The notes below the pieces were generated by a model. The model was not told the origin of the DNA, did no database searches, and saw only the letters and a program-made list of their open reading frames with translations. This document shows, piece after piece, positions 8,865-19,316 of a DNA stretch of 64,000 nt; position 1 is the first letter of the stretch, and every line of letters starts with the position of its first letter. Made by a program: the position numbers and the translations under genes. The stretch is taken from positions 6,470,501 to 6,534,500 of the forward strand of contig NZ_CP020700.1 in assembly GCF_003932715.1 (NCBI RefSeq). Reading direction: 5' to 3'. This DNA is from Streptomyces tsukubensis. Lineage in GTDB: Bacteria > Actinomycetota > Actinomycetes > Streptomycetales > Streptomycetaceae.

Positions 8865-9118
8865 GGGGCGGCGCGCCCGATGCTCGACTGTCCGGGATTG
8901 CCGGGGTTTTGGGAGTTTTCGGGGGGTGTTGAGAGTGGTGAGGGCTCTGGTGTCGACCTGTTTGGATCATGGTTTTGTCACTCTCCGGAGTTATCGAGTT
9001 GTTCACATCCGACTTCCTGTCCATAGATTTCCGATTTCCTCTGGCTTTTTGACTCAAAGCCCTTCACGCTGGGTAATGAATCAGTGGGCAGACAGTCGTA
9101 CGATCGGGGGCGGCGTAC
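8865..9118 (+). promoter_or_regulatory. AT-richer promoter region upstream of the DUF6099-like gene
   Basis: The 320-bp gap between the MazG-like gene and the next gene ends in an unusually AT-rich stretch (about 8935-9080). A candidate -35 TTGACT at 9049-9054 is followed after 17 bp by GGTAAT at 9072-9077. The ATG at 9119 is preceded by a GGGGG run eight bases upstream. No gene is seen in the gap. Confidence 0.45.
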
Positions 9119-10099
9119 ATGGACGCGGAACGACTCATCGACCTGAGTCGACACGCCCTTGCGCGAAGCAGGGCGGTTGCGGAGGTAGTGGCCGAGGCAG
9201 GGCAGGCACAGCTGCTTGCGCAGGCCGTCGGCGGACAGTTGGTGGCCTTCGGCCCGCCCGAGCTCAGCCGGGACGCGCGCGGCCTCGCCGAGACCGGCGG
9301 CCCCGGGGACCGGGACGGTACGGGCGCGGCGGAGGTGATGAGGGCCGGGAGCAGAGCCGCCCGCCTCACGGGGATCGACGATCCCCGTGAGGCGCTGATC
9401 GCGCTGGGAGCGCTCCTCGCCGATGTGGGCATCGCCCTCGTCGGGGTGGCCTGCGCCACCGACGAGGAGGGTTTGTACTGGCACTGCGTCGAGGCGATGG
9501 ACGCCGCCGACGAAGCCGGTGACCGGGTCCGGGCCATGCTGCGCAGACTCTCGGCCGCGGATCTGGCCGGACGGGATCTGCGCAGGCCTCCGGGCGTGGT
9601 CGGGGAGCGGGCGGGCCCCTGGGACGGCGGGCCGCTCGCCGGAGCGAACGGCCCTGCCGGACCGTCGGGCGACGGCAGGGTCCGGGAGCGGAGCGTCGAG
9701 CGGGGAGCCGGAGGGACAGCACGGAGCGGTGCGCTGCCGGTGGAGTCCGAGCGGCGCAACGGCCCGGCCGTTCGGGACGGCTGCGGGCATGCCTCCGGCG
9801 CGATCGGTCAGGCCCCGGCCCGGCCCGCGCCCGTCTCCCCGTCCGTCTCCGGAGCCGATTCGGTGCTGCGCACTGCTGCCCGCCCCGCGCCCGTACCGCC
9901 GTCCACCGCTCCGTCCCGGACGGACGGGCCGGTTTCGTGCCATGTGCCGCTGCCGCCCCGGGCCGGCCGGCGCGGCGGACCCCAGGCTCCGCGCCCGAGG
10001 ACGGCCGGGTATCCGGACGGACCGTCCGACGGAGCGCCGGACCACGGAGGCGCGCCGGCCGTCCCGGACACGGCCGACTCGGCGGCGGGTTCCCCGTGA
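9119..10099 (+). CDS. Hypothetical actinobacterial protein (possibly DUF6099 family)
   Basis: A 326-aa protein that is helical and Ala-rich in its first 160 residues (MDAERLIDLSRHALARSRA..., LIALGALLADVGIALVGVACATDEEGLYWHCVEAMDAADEAGDRVRAML) and disordered, Pro/Gly/Arg-rich afterwards. I see no catalytic motif, signal peptide or membrane helix. The N-terminal part resembles a Streptomyces-restricted family I recall as DUF6099; this is from memory. It has its own promoter region and a 268-bp gap behind it. Function unknown. Confidence 0.6.
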   Translation: MDAERLIDLSRHALARSRAVAEVVAEAGQAQLLAQAVGGQLVAFGPPELSRDARGLAETGGPGDRDGTGAAEVMRAGSRAARLTGIDDPREALIALGALLADVGIALVGVACATDEEGLYWHCVEAMDAADEAGDRVRAMLRRLSAADLAGRDLRRPPGVVGERAGPWDGGPLAGANGPAGPSGDGRVRERSVERGAGGTARSGALPVESERRNGPAVRDGCGHASGAIGQAPARPAPVSPSVSGADSVLRTAARPAPVPPSTAPSRTDGPVSCHVPLPPRAGRRGGPQAPRPRTAGYPDGPSDGAPDHGGAPAVPDTADSAAGSP

Positions 10100-10367
10100 C
10101 CGGTCGCCGGAACTGCGACGGGTCCCACGGCCGGTCACGGCGGAGCGCCGAGCGGCGCGGTCTGCCGGGCGGGGCCGTGAATCCGGACGTCGAGGGGCGC
10201 AGGCTCGCCGGACGGGCCGTGCCGGACGGGCCGTCCCGTACCGCGGACCGACGGCCCGGAGCGGGTGCCGGGGCCCACCCGACCGGTGGGTTTCATCCCG
10301 CCGCACGGGCGGGCCGCGGGTGAGGGCGGCGGGCTGCGCAGACCCGACGGGGTGCAGGATGGAGGGT

Positions 10368-11291
10368 ATGGAACTCCGCATCTTCACCGAACCCCAGCAG
10401 GGCGCGAGCTACGACACGCTGCTGACCGTCGCCAAGGCCACCGAGGACCTCGGCTTCGACGCCTTTTTCCGCTCCGACCACTATCTCGCCATGGGGTCCG
10501 CCGACGGGCTGCCCGGCCCGACCGACGCCTGGATCACCCTGGCCGGGCTCGCCCGGGAGACCAGCCGGATCCGGCTCGGGACGCTGATGACGGCCGGGAC
10601 GTTCCGGCTCCCCGGAGTCCTCGCCATCCAGGTCGCGCAGGTGGACCGGATGTCGGGCGGCCGGGTCGAACTGGGACTGGGCGCCGGCTGGTTCGAGGAG
10701 GAGCACAAGGCGTACGGCATCCCCTTCCCCAAGGAGAAGTTCGCCCGGCTGGAGGAGCAGCTGGCCATCGTCACCGGGCTGTGGGACACCCCGGTCGGCG
10801 ACACCTTCTCGTACGACGGCACGCACTACCGGCTCACCGACTCGCCCGCGCTCCCCAAGCCCGTGAACGGCCGGGTGCCGGTGCTGATCGGCGGTCACGG
10901 GGCCACCCGCACCCCCCGCCTGGCCGCGCGGTACGCGGACGAGTTCAACATCCCCTTCGCCTCCGTGGAGGACACCGAGCGGCAGTTCGGGCGGGTCAGG
11001 GCCGCCGCCGAGGCCCAGGGGCGCGGTCCCGACGAGCTCGTGTACTCGAATGCCCTGGTGGTCTGCGTCGGCCGGAACGACGCCGAGGTGGCGCGACGGG
11101 CCGCGGCGATCGGCCGGGAAGTGGACGAGCTGAAGACCAACGGGCTGGCGGGTTCGCCCGCCGAGGTCGTCGACAAGATCGGACAGTACGCCGCCGTCGG
11201 CTCCTCCCGGATCTACCTCCAGATCCTCGACCTGTCCGACCTCGACCATCTGGAACTGATCTCTGCCGAGGTCCAGTCCCGACTGGGCTGA
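10368..11291 (+). CDS. Luciferase-like, F420-dependent oxidoreductase
   Basis: A 307-aa TIM-barrel protein of the luciferase-like family. It starts MELRIFTEPQQGASYDTLLTV and shows FFRSDHYLAM, the substrate-side segment RIRLGTLMTAGTFRLPGVLA, and SGGRVELGLGAGWFEEEH, all typical of F420-binding LLM oxidoreductases in actinomycetes. Substrate unknown. Two ATGs are possible (10359 and 10368); I prefer 10368 by family start, though GGAGGG is very close to it. The next gene begins four bases after the stop, suggesting an operon with the homocysteine methyltransferase. Confidence 0.85.
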   Translation: MELRIFTEPQQGASYDTLLTVAKATEDLGFDAFFRSDHYLAMGSADGLPGPTDAWITLAGLARETSRIRLGTLMTAGTFRLPGVLAIQVAQVDRMSGGRVELGLGAGWFEEEHKAYGIPFPKEKFARLEEQLAIVTGLWDTPVGDTFSYDGTHYRLTDSPALPKPVNGRVPVLIGGHGATRTPRLAARYADEFNIPFASVEDTERQFGRVRAAAEAQGRGPDELVYSNALVVCVGRNDAEVARRAAAIGREVDELKTNGLAGSPAEVVDKIGQYAAVGSSRIYLQILDLSDLDHLELISAEVQSRLG

Positions 11292-11295
11292 GCCC

Positions 11296-12234
<939 letters not shown>

Positions 12235-12350
12235 ACTCCGCCCCCGGACCCGAGGCGAGGGGGGCGAGAAGGGGCGGCAGGCGCCGCCCCTCCCCGGAGC
12301 GGGGCAATATTCCCGGCAACCGCAGTCCCGAACCCTCCATAATCGGTCAG

Positions 12351-13949
12351 GTGTTCTTGACGATCCGAACGACCGGTACCACCGAACGTCCCGCCACCGA
12401 CCTGGGCTTTCTGCTGCACAAGCACCCCGGCAAGGCGCAGTCGTTCTCCACCTCGCACGGGCGGGCGCACGTCTTCTATCCCGAGGCGTCCGCCGAGTGC
12501 TGCACGGCCGCACTGCTTCTGGAGGTCGATCCGGTGGCGCTGGTGCGGCGCAGCAAGGAGAAGGGGCGCGGCGGCGCGCCCGATGCCGCCCTGGCGCAGT
12601 ACGTCAACGACCGCCCCTACGCTGCCTCCTCCCTGCTGGCCGTGGCGATGAGCACGGTCTTCAGGAGTGCCTTGCGCGGACAGTGCGCTGCCCTCCCGGA
12701 GCGGGCAGAGACCCCGATGCCGCTCCGTATCGAGGTGCCGGCCCTCCCCGCCCGCGGCGGCCCCGAACTGGTCGCCAAGCTCTTCGGACCGCTGGGCTGG
12801 ACCCGGGTCGAGGCCCGCCCGGTGGCGCTGGACGAACAGTTCCCCGAATGGGGCGACTCGCGTTACGTACAGCTGGTCCTGGAGGGCGAACTGCGGCTCT
12901 CCGACGCGCTGCGGCAGCTGTACGTCCTGCTCCCGGTCCTCGACGACGCCAAGCACTACTGGGTCGCACCGGACGAGGTCGACAAACTGATCCGGGCCGG
13001 CGAGGGGTGGCTCGCCGACCACCCCGAACGCGCGCTCATCACCAACCGCTATCTCTCCCGCCGCTGGAGCCTGACCCGGCAGGCCGCGGAACGGCTGGAA
13101 CTCGTCCGGCTGGCCGAGGCCGAGCACCTCGACGTCGAGGACGTCGACAACGCCGTGGACGAGACCACCGACACCGAGGAACGGCCCGTTCCGCTCGCCG
13201 AACAGCGGCGGGAGGCGATCGTGGCGGCACTGCGAGCCGCGGGCGCGAGCCGTGTCCTCGACCTGGGCTGCGGACAGGGCCGGCTGGTGCAGGCGCTCCT
13301 CAAGGACGTCCGCTTCACCGAGATCGTCGGCGTCGACGTCTCCGTACGGGCCCTGACGGTCGCGGCACGCCGCCTCAAACTGGACCGCATGGGCGAACGG
13401 CAGGCCGGCCGGGTGACCCTCCTCCAGGGGGCGCTCACCTACACCGACACCCGGCTCAAGGGCTACGACGCCGCTGTGCTCAGCGAGGTCGTCGAGCATC
13501 TCGACCTGCCGCGGCTGCCCGCGCTGGTGTACGCGGTCTTCCGCTCGGCCCGGCCCGCCACCGTCGTCGTGACCACGCCGAACGTCGAGTACAACGTCCG
13601 CTGGGAGACCCTGCCCGCCGGACACGTACGCCATGGGGACCACCGCTTCGAATGGACCCGGGAGGAGTTCCGGGCCTGGGCGGACGAGGTCTGCGTACGG
13701 CACGGCTACACCGTGGCGTACCTGCCGGTGGGAACCGACGACCCCGAGGTGGGCCCGCCGACCCAGATGGCGGTCTTCACCCGTACCGACGAGGACGGCA
13801 CCCCCGGCCGCGGCAACGGCCGCACCGGGAACACCCGTACCGAGAACGTTCCTGTCGAAAGCACCCACGACACCCACGACACCCGCGACACCCGCGACAC
13901 CGGCCGTACCGGAGACGACGGCAGCGAGAAGGAGGCGAAGGCCGCATGA
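12351..13949 (+). CDS. hen1: Hen1, 3'-terminal RNA ribose 2'-O-methyltransferase
   Basis: A 532-aa bacterial Hen1. The N-terminal half (about residues 1-240) is the Hen1 domain that activates the Pnkp ligase. The C-terminal half is a SAM methyltransferase with LDLGCGQGRL near residue 303 and the metal-binding motif EVVEHLDLPRLPA near residue 379. It 2'-O-methylates the 3' end at an RNA break before Pnkp seals it, so the repaired RNA resists recutting. The C-terminus carries a His-Asp-Thr tandem repeat. I use GTG 12351; TTG 12357 is an alternative. The stop overlaps the pnkp start (ATGA), which fits a stoichiometric Pnkp-Hen1 complex. Confidence 0.92.
   Translation: MFLTIRTTGTTERPATDLGFLLHKHPGKAQSFSTSHGRAHVFYPEASAECCTAALLLEVDPVALVRRSKEKGRGGAPDAALAQYVNDRPYAASSLLAVAMSTVFRSALRGQCAALPERAETPMPLRIEVPALPARGGPELVAKLFGPLGWTRVEARPVALDEQFPEWGDSRYVQLVLEGELRLSDALRQLYVLLPVLDDAKHYWVAPDEVDKLIRAGEGWLADHPERALITNRYLSRRWSLTRQAAERLELVRLAEAEHLDVEDVDNAVDETTDTEERPVPLAEQRREAIVAALRAAGASRVLDLGCGQGRLVQALLKDVRFTEIVGVDVSVRALTVAARRLKLDRMGERQAGRVTLLQGALTYTDTRLKGYDAAVLSEVVEHLDLPRLPALVYAVFRSARPATVVVTTPNVEYNVRWETLPAGHVRHGDHRFEWTREEFRAWADEVCVRHGYTVAYLPVGTDDPEVGPPTQMAVFTRTDEDGTPGRGNGRTGNTRTENVPVESTHDTHDTRDTRDTGRTGDDGSEKEAKAA
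13864..13899 (+). repeat. Four 9-bp units encoding His-Asp-Thr/Arg-Asp-Thr in hen1
   Basis: Four consecutive 9-mers of CCC(A/G)CGACA type encode the HDT/RDT tail just before the end of Hen1. Each unit is three codons long, so slippage would change linker length without breaking the frame. Confidence 0.8.
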
Positions 13950-16585
13950 CCACCCCGCACAAGACCGGCACCACGGGCACCACCGGCACCACGGGCGTCG
14001 CGGCCCCCGTGGAGACCGCGCCCGGTACGCCGGCGGCACGCCGTCTCCCGGTCACCGACCTCTCCCTGGTCGTCCTCATCGGCGCCAGCGGCTCCGGCAA
14101 GTCCTCCTTCGCCCGCCGCCACTTCAAGCCCACCGAGATCATCTCCTCGGACTTCTGCCGCGGCCTGGTCGCCGACGACGAGAACGACCAGTCGGCCAGC
14201 GGCGACGCCTTCGACGTCCTCCACTACATCGCGGGCAAGCGGCTTGCCGCCGGGCGGCTCACCGTCGTCGACGCCACCAACGTGCAGACCGAGAGCCGCA
14301 AGCAGTTGGTGAGGCTGGCGCGCGAACACGACGTCCTGCCCATCGCCGTCGTGCTCGACCTGCCCGAGGAGGTCTGCGCCGAGCGGAACGCCCTCCGCCC
14401 CGACCGGGCCGGAATGCCCCGCCGGGTCATCAAACGCCACCGCGCCGAGCTGCGCCGCTCCCTGCGCGGTCTGGAACGCGAGGGCTTCCGCAAGGTGCAC
14501 GTCCTGCGCAGCACCACCGAGGTCGACGCGGCCGAGATCGTCATCGAGCGCCGCTTCAACGACCTCCGGCACCTCACCGGCCCCTTCGACATCATCGGTG
14601 ACATCCACGGATGCAGCTCCGAGCTGGACACCCTGCTCGCGAAGCTCGGATACGAGAACGGCGCCCACCCGGACGGGCGGACCGCCGTCTTCGTCGGAGA
14701 CCTGGTCGACCGCGGACCGGACAGCCCCGGCGTCCTGCGGCGGGTGATGTCCATGGTCGGCTCCGGCAACGCGCTCTGCGTCCCCGGGAACCACGAGAAC
14801 AAGCTCGGGCGTTACCTCAAGGGACGGAACGTCCAGCACACCCACGGACTCGCCGAGACCATCGCCCAGCTGGAGCAGGAGGACCGGAAGGACCCCGCCT
14901 TCCGGGAGCAGGTGCGGGTCTTCATCGAAGGCCTGATCAGCCACTATGTGCTCGACGGCGGCGCTCTCGTCGTCTGCCACGCCGGACTGCCGGAGAAGTA
15001 CCACGGCCGCACCTCCGGCCGGGTCCGCTCGCACGCCCTCTACGGGGACACCACGGGCGAGACCGACGAGTTCGGCCTGCCCGTCCGCTACCCGTGGGCG
15101 GAGGACTACCGCGGCCGGGCCGCCGTCGTCTACGGCCACACCCCCGTGCCCAACACCTCGTGGATCAACAACACCATCTGCCTCGACACCGGTGTGGTCT
15201 TCGGCGGGAAGATGACCGCGCTGCGCTGGCCCGAGCGCGAACTCGTCGACGTACCCGCCGAACAGGTCTGGTACGAGCCGGTCAAACCGCTCCTCACCGA
15301 GGCGCCCGGCGCCCGCGAGGGACGGCCGCTCGACCTCGCCGACGTCCAGGGCAGGCGGGTCGTCGAGACCACCCATCTCGCCCGGATCGGCGTCCGCGAG
15401 GAGAACGCGGCGGCCGCCCTGGAAGTGATGAGCCGGTTCGCCGTCGACCCCCGGCTGCTCACCTATCTCCCGCCGACCATGGCGCCGACCGCGACCTCGA
15501 AGGAGGACGGCTATCTGGAGCATCCGGCCGAGGCGTTCGCGCAGTACCGCGACGACGGCGTCGCACGGGTCGTCTGCGAGGAGAAGCACATGGGCTCCCG
15601 GGCCGTCGCCCTGGTCTGCCGGTCCGCAGCGACCGCGCACGACCGCTTCGGCGTCGGCACCCCGGACGGCACCGACGGCCCGACCGGTGCGCTCTACACC
15701 CGTACCGGCCGGCCCTTCTTCGCCGACGAGGCCTTCACCGAACAGATCATCGGACGGCTCCGCGAAGCCGTGACGGCTGCCGGCCTCTGGGACGAACTGA
15801 ACACCGACTGGCTGCTGCTGGACGCCGAGCTGATGCCGTGGTCACTGAAGGCATCCGGCCTGCTGCGCGGGCAGTACGCGGCCGTGGGCGCCGCGGCGGG
15901 AGCCGTCTTCCCACAGGCCACAGCCGCGCTGGAGGCGGCCGTGGCCCGGGGCGTCGACGTGGGCGGGCTGCTCGCGGCCCAGCGGGAACGAGCCGTCGAC
16001 GCGGCCGCCTTCACCGAGGCCTACCGCCGCTACTGCTGGACGACGGACGGTCTGGAAGGCGTGCGGTTCGCACCGTTCCAGATCCTCGCCGTCCAGGGCC
16101 GCTCCCTGGCGGACGTCCCCCACGACGAACAGCTCGCCCTGCTCGACCGGCTGGTGGCACACGACCCGACCGGGCTCGTCCGGACCACCCGGCGGCTGAT
16201 CGTCGACACCGGCGACGAGGAATCCGTCCGCGCCGGAACCGACTGGTGGCTGGCGATGACCGAGGAGGGCGGCGAGGGCATGGTGGTCAAGCCGCTCCGA
16301 CCGCTCGCACGCACTCCGAAGGGCGCCCTGGTCCAGCCCGGGATCAAGGTCCGGGGCCGGGAGTACCTCCGGATCATCTACGGACCGGAGTACACCCGTC
16401 CGGTCCACCTCGAACAGTTGCGGAAGCGCTTCCTCAACCACAAGCGGTCGCTCGCCCTGCGCGAGTACGCCCTCGGCCTGGAAGCGCTGGACCGGCTCGC
16501 CGCCGGGGAGCCGCTGTGGCGGATCCACGAGGCGGTCTTCGCGGTGCTGGCCCTGGAGTCGGAGCCCGTCGACCCCAGGCTCTGA
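13946..16585 (+). CDS. pnkp: Polynucleotide kinase-phosphatase-ligase (Pnkp), RNA repair enzyme
   Basis: The 879-aa length matches the known bacterial Pnkp (about 870 aa). Three modules are visible. A 5'-kinase P-loop GASGSGKSS lies near residue 46. A metallophosphatase follows, with GDIHGCSSELD (about 218), FVGDLVDRGPDS (about 248) and GNHENK (about 282). The C-terminal adenylyltransferase has its nucleophile Lys in EEKHMGSR near residue 547. Together they heal 5'-OH and 2',3'-cyclic phosphate ends and, with Hen1, ligate broken RNA such as tRNA cut by ribotoxins. ATG 13946 has GGAGG ten bases upstream and overlaps the hen1 stop. The N-terminus has a Thr-Gly repeat. Confidence 0.95.
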   Translation: MTTPHKTGTTGTTGTTGVAAPVETAPGTPAARRLPVTDLSLVVLIGASGSGKSSFARRHFKPTEIISSDFCRGLVADDENDQSASGDAFDVLHYIAGKRLAAGRLTVVDATNVQTESRKQLVRLAREHDVLPIAVVLDLPEEVCAERNALRPDRAGMPRRVIKRHRAELRRSLRGLEREGFRKVHVLRSTTEVDAAEIVIERRFNDLRHLTGPFDIIGDIHGCSSELDTLLAKLGYENGAHPDGRTAVFVGDLVDRGPDSPGVLRRVMSMVGSGNALCVPGNHENKLGRYLKGRNVQHTHGLAETIAQLEQEDRKDPAFREQVRVFIEGLISHYVLDGGALVVCHAGLPEKYHGRTSGRVRSHALYGDTTGETDEFGLPVRYPWAEDYRGRAAVVYGHTPVPNTSWINNTICLDTGVVFGGKMTALRWPERELVDVPAEQVWYEPVKPLLTEAPGAREGRPLDLADVQGRRVVETTHLARIGVREENAAAALEVMSRFAVDPRLLTYLPPTMAPTATSKEDGYLEHPAEAFAQYRDDGVARVVCEEKHMGSRAVALVCRSAATAHDRFGVGTPDGTDGPTGALYTRTGRPFFADEAFTEQIIGRLREAVTAAGLWDELNTDWLLLDAELMPWSLKASGLLRGQYAAVGAAAGAVFPQATAALEAAVARGVDVGGLLAAQRERAVDAAAFTEAYRRYCWTTDGLEGVRFAPFQILAVQGRSLADVPHDEQLALLDRLVAHDPTGLVRTTRRLIVDTGDEESVRAGTDWWLAMTEEGGEGMVVKPLRPLARTPKGALVQPGIKVRGREYLRIIYGPEYTRPVHLEQLRKRFLNHKRSLALREYALGLEALDRLAAGEPLWRIHEAVFAVLALESEPVDPRL
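13967..13993 (+). repeat. Three 9-bp units (GGCACCAC type) at the pnkp 5' end
   Basis: Three 9-mers starting at 13967, 13976 and 13985 encode the Gly-Thr-Thr run at Pnkp residues 8-16, only 70 bp after the HDT array in hen1. Both are in frame. Confidence 0.75.
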
Positions 16586-16732
16586 CCCCACTGCCGTCCG
16601 AGTCCGGTGCGGTGCGTGAGATGCGCACCGCACCGCCGTCCCGGGCCGCCCCGGGCCGCCGGGCCCGGACGGTCGTACGGCGGTGCCGGTGTCCACCGGG
16701 TGAACGGCCGCGCGGGCGGTGAGGATAGGGAC

Positions 16733-17965
16733 ATGGGATTCCAAGTCGACTCCGAGACCGGGCGGCTGCGCCGGGTCGTACTGCACCGGCCCGATCTGGA
16801 GCTGAAGAGGCTCACACCCGGAAACAAGGACGCACTGCTTTTCGACGACGTGCTCTGGGTCCGCCGGGCCCGGGCCGAACACGACGGATTCGCGGACGTC
16901 CTGCGCGACCGCGGCGTCGAGGTCCACCTCTTCGGGGATCTGCTGCGCGAGTCGCTGGAGATCCCCGAGGCGCGGGCACTCGTCCTCGACCGGGTCTTCG
17001 ACGAGAAGGAGTACGGGCCGCTCGCCACCGGCCATCTGCGCGCCGCCTTCGACGAGATGACCACCACGGACCTGGTGGCGGCCCTGGTCGGCGGGATGAC
17101 CAAGCGGGAGTTCCTCGCCGGGCACCCCGAGCCCACCTCCGTACGGTTCCACGCGATGGAACTGGACGACTTCCTGCTCGACCCGCTGCCCAACCACATC
17201 TTCACCCGCGACACCTCGGCCTGGATCTACGACGGCGTCTCCATCAACGCCATGCGCTGGCCCGCGCGGCAGCGCGAAACCGTCCACTTCGAGGCGATCT
17301 ACACCCATCATCCGCTCTTCACCGGGCCGCAGGCCGGACCCTTCCACCACTGGTCACACGGACAGGCCGACTACCCCTCCACCATCGAGGGCGGGGACGT
17401 CCTCGTCATCGGGAACGGCGCCGTCCTCATCGGAATGAGCGAGCGGACCACCCCCCAAGCGGTGGAAATGCTGGCCAAAGGGCTGTTCGCGGCCGGCTCG
17501 GCCCGGACCATCGTGGCCCTGGACATGCCGAAACGCCGGGCCTTCATGCATCTCGACACCGTCATGACCATGGTCGACGGCGACACCTTCACCCAGTACG
17601 CGGGACTCGGCATGCTCCGCTCGTACACGATCGAACCCGCGGAGGGCCCGCAGGCCCTGCGCGTCAGCGACCATCCGCCCGAGCAGATGCACAGCGCCAT
17701 CGCCGCCGCGCTCGGGTTGAAGGAGATCAGGGTCCTGACCCCCACCCAGGACGTCCACGCCGCCGCCCGCGAACAGTGGGACGACGGCTGCAACGTGCTG
17801 GCCGTCGAGCCCGGGGTGGTGGTCGCCTACGAACGCAACGCGACCACCAACACCCATCTGCGGAAACAGGGCATCGAGGTGATCGAGATCCCGGGCAGCG
17901 AACTGGGGCGGGGGAGGGGAGGGCCCCGGTGCATGAGCTGCCCCGTCGAGCGCGATGCCGTCTGA
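16733..17965 (+). CDS. arcA: Arginine deiminase
   Basis: A 410-aa arginine deiminase converting arginine to citrulline plus ammonia. The guanidino-modifying enzyme signatures are present: [30 protein letters not shown] and the C-terminal catalytic Cys in GGPRCMSC (about residue 400). ATG 16733 is preceded by GAGGATAGGG. The gene is 208 bp upstream of ornithine carbamoyltransferase in the same direction, which gives the first two steps of the arginine deiminase pathway; no carbamate kinase is seen in this window. Confidence 0.93.
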   Translation: MGFQVDSETGRLRRVVLHRPDLELKRLTPGNKDALLFDDVLWVRRARAEHDGFADVLRDRGVEVHLFGDLLRESLEIPEARALVLDRVFDEKEYGPLATGHLRAAFDEMTTTDLVAALVGGMTKREFLAGHPEPTSVRFHAMELDDFLLDPLPNHIFTRDTSAWIYDGVSINAMRWPARQRETVHFEAIYTHHPLFTGPQAGPFHHWSHGQADYPSTIEGGDVLVIGNGAVLIGMSERTTPQAVEMLAKGLFAAGSARTIVALDMPKRRAFMHLDTVMTMVDGDTFTQYAGLGMLRSYTIEPAEGPQALRVSDHPPEQMHSAIAAALGLKEIRVLTPTQDVHAAAREQWDDGCNVLAVEPGVVVAYERNATTNTHLRKQGIEVIEIPGSELGRGRGGPRCMSCPVERDAV

Positions 17966-18106
17966 CGCCCGGCCCGGAGCCCCGTACTGCTCCCTGTCCC
18001 TCCCCTTCCACCCCGCCCCTTTTTTCCCTCCGCCCCCGCCATCCGGTCCGCTCGGTCGCGGATCCCGTGCCGCCGGGGGTTTGTCCGCACCGGTCGGCGG
18101 ACATTC

Positions 18107-18120
18107 TGTATAGTGATGCA
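18107..18120 (+). promoter_or_regulatory. Candidate ARG box overlapping a -10-like TATAGT upstream of ornithine carbamoyltransferase
   Basis: TGTATAGTGATGCA is an imperfect dyad resembling ArgR half-sites of the TGCAT type. It contains TATAGT (18109-18114), a good actinobacterial -10, about 55 bp before the start codon. A second GTATAC element follows at about 18128. I cannot confirm ArgR binding from sequence. Confidence 0.35.
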
Positions 18121-18173
18121 GGTGGACGTATACACTTCCATGACCACTACCGCGACCGAACCAGGAGCACGCG

Positions 18174-19187
18174 ATGGCGATACACCTCGAAGGCCGCCAC
18201 TTCCTCAAGGAGCTGGACTTCTCCGCCGAGGAGTTCCGAGGACTCGTCGACCTGGCGGCACGGCTGAAGGCGGCCAAGCGGTCCGGCGGTGAGCAGCAGT
18301 TCCTGCGCGGGAAGAACATCGCCCTGATCTTCGAGAAGCCTTCGACGCGGACCCGCTGTGCCTTCGAGGTGGCCGCAGCCGACCAGGGTGCCTCCACGAC
18401 CTACATCGACCCGGCCGGATCGCATATCGGGCGCAAGGAGACCGCGGAGGACACCGCCCGGGTGCTCGGCCGGATGTTCGATGCCATCGAGTTCCGCGGC
18501 GACGCGCAGTCGACCGTCGAAGAGCTGGCGGAGCACTCCGGCGTCCCCGTCTACAACGGCCTCACCGACGACTGGCACCCCACCCAGATGCTCGCCGATG
18601 TGCTCACCATGACCGAGCACAGCGACAAGCCGCTGGAGGAGATCGCCTTCGCCTACCTCGGCGACGCCCGCTTCAATATGGGCAACTCCTATCTGATCAC
18701 CGGCGCCCTGCTGGGCATGGACGTCCGGATCGTCGGCCCCCGGGCGTACTGGCCCGCCGAGGAGATCCAGCTCCGGGCCCGGGAGATCGCCGCGAGCAGC
18801 GGGGCCCGGATCACCCTCACCGAGGAGGTTGCCGAGGGCGTCCGCGGCGCGGACTTCGTCGCCACCGACGTCTGGGTGTCGATGGGCGAGCCCAAGGAGG
18901 TCTGGGACGAGCGGATCAAAGCCCTCGGGCCGTACGCGGTCACCATGGACGTCCTCCGCGCCACCGGCAATCCGGACGTGAAGTTCCTGCACTGCCTGCC
19001 CGCATTCCACGACCTCGGGACGGTGGTGGCCCGCGATATCCACGCGTCGCACGGCCTGACGGAGCTGGAAGTGACGGACGAGGTCTTCGAATCCACGCAC
19101 TCCGTCGTCTTCGACGAGGCGGAGAACCGGTTGCACACCATCAAGGCGGTGATGGTTGCGACGCTCGGATCGGGCGTCAACGGCTGA
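18174..19187 (+). CDS. Ornithine carbamoyltransferase (catabolic type by context)
   Basis: A 337-aa enzyme with all ornithine transcarbamylase signatures: carbamoyl-phosphate site STRTR at residues 57-61, HPTQ near residue 139 and the catalytic Cys in [10 protein letters not shown] (Cys274). It interconverts ornithine plus carbamoyl phosphate and citrulline plus phosphate. The position after arginine deiminase suggests the catabolic ArcB role; an anabolic ArgF role cannot be excluded. ATG 18174 has AGGAG seven bases upstream. Confidence 0.93.
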   Translation: MAIHLEGRHFLKELDFSAEEFRGLVDLAARLKAAKRSGGEQQFLRGKNIALIFEKPSTRTRCAFEVAAADQGASTTYIDPAGSHIGRKETAEDTARVLGRMFDAIEFRGDAQSTVEELAEHSGVPVYNGLTDDWHPTQMLADVLTMTEHSDKPLEEIAFAYLGDARFNMGNSYLITGALLGMDVRIVGPRAYWPAEEIQLRAREIAASSGARITLTEEVAEGVRGADFVATDVWVSMGEPKEVWDERIKALGPYAVTMDVLRATGNPDVKFLHCLPAFHDLGTVVARDIHASHGLTELEVTDEVFESTHSVVFDEAENRLHTIKAVMVATLGSGVNG

Positions 19188-19316
19188 CCCGGCCCTGCTC
19201 GGCGCGACGGTGATGCCGGATATCGCGCGCTCGTGACGGAAGTCATGGAACGGTGATAGCTTCGGAAGGAGGCAGAGGCGGGGCAGCGGTACCCGCCGCC
19301 GGAGGAGGCCCCTTCC

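Noticed and set aside
13706..15640. Long antisense frame opposite pnkp
   Set aside because: No recognisable domain; sense strand encodes kinase, phosphatase and ligase motifs.
18081..18114. TTGTCC...TATAGT as a sigma-70-type promoter
   Set aside because: The 22-bp spacer is too long; only the -10-like element is retained, with low confidence.
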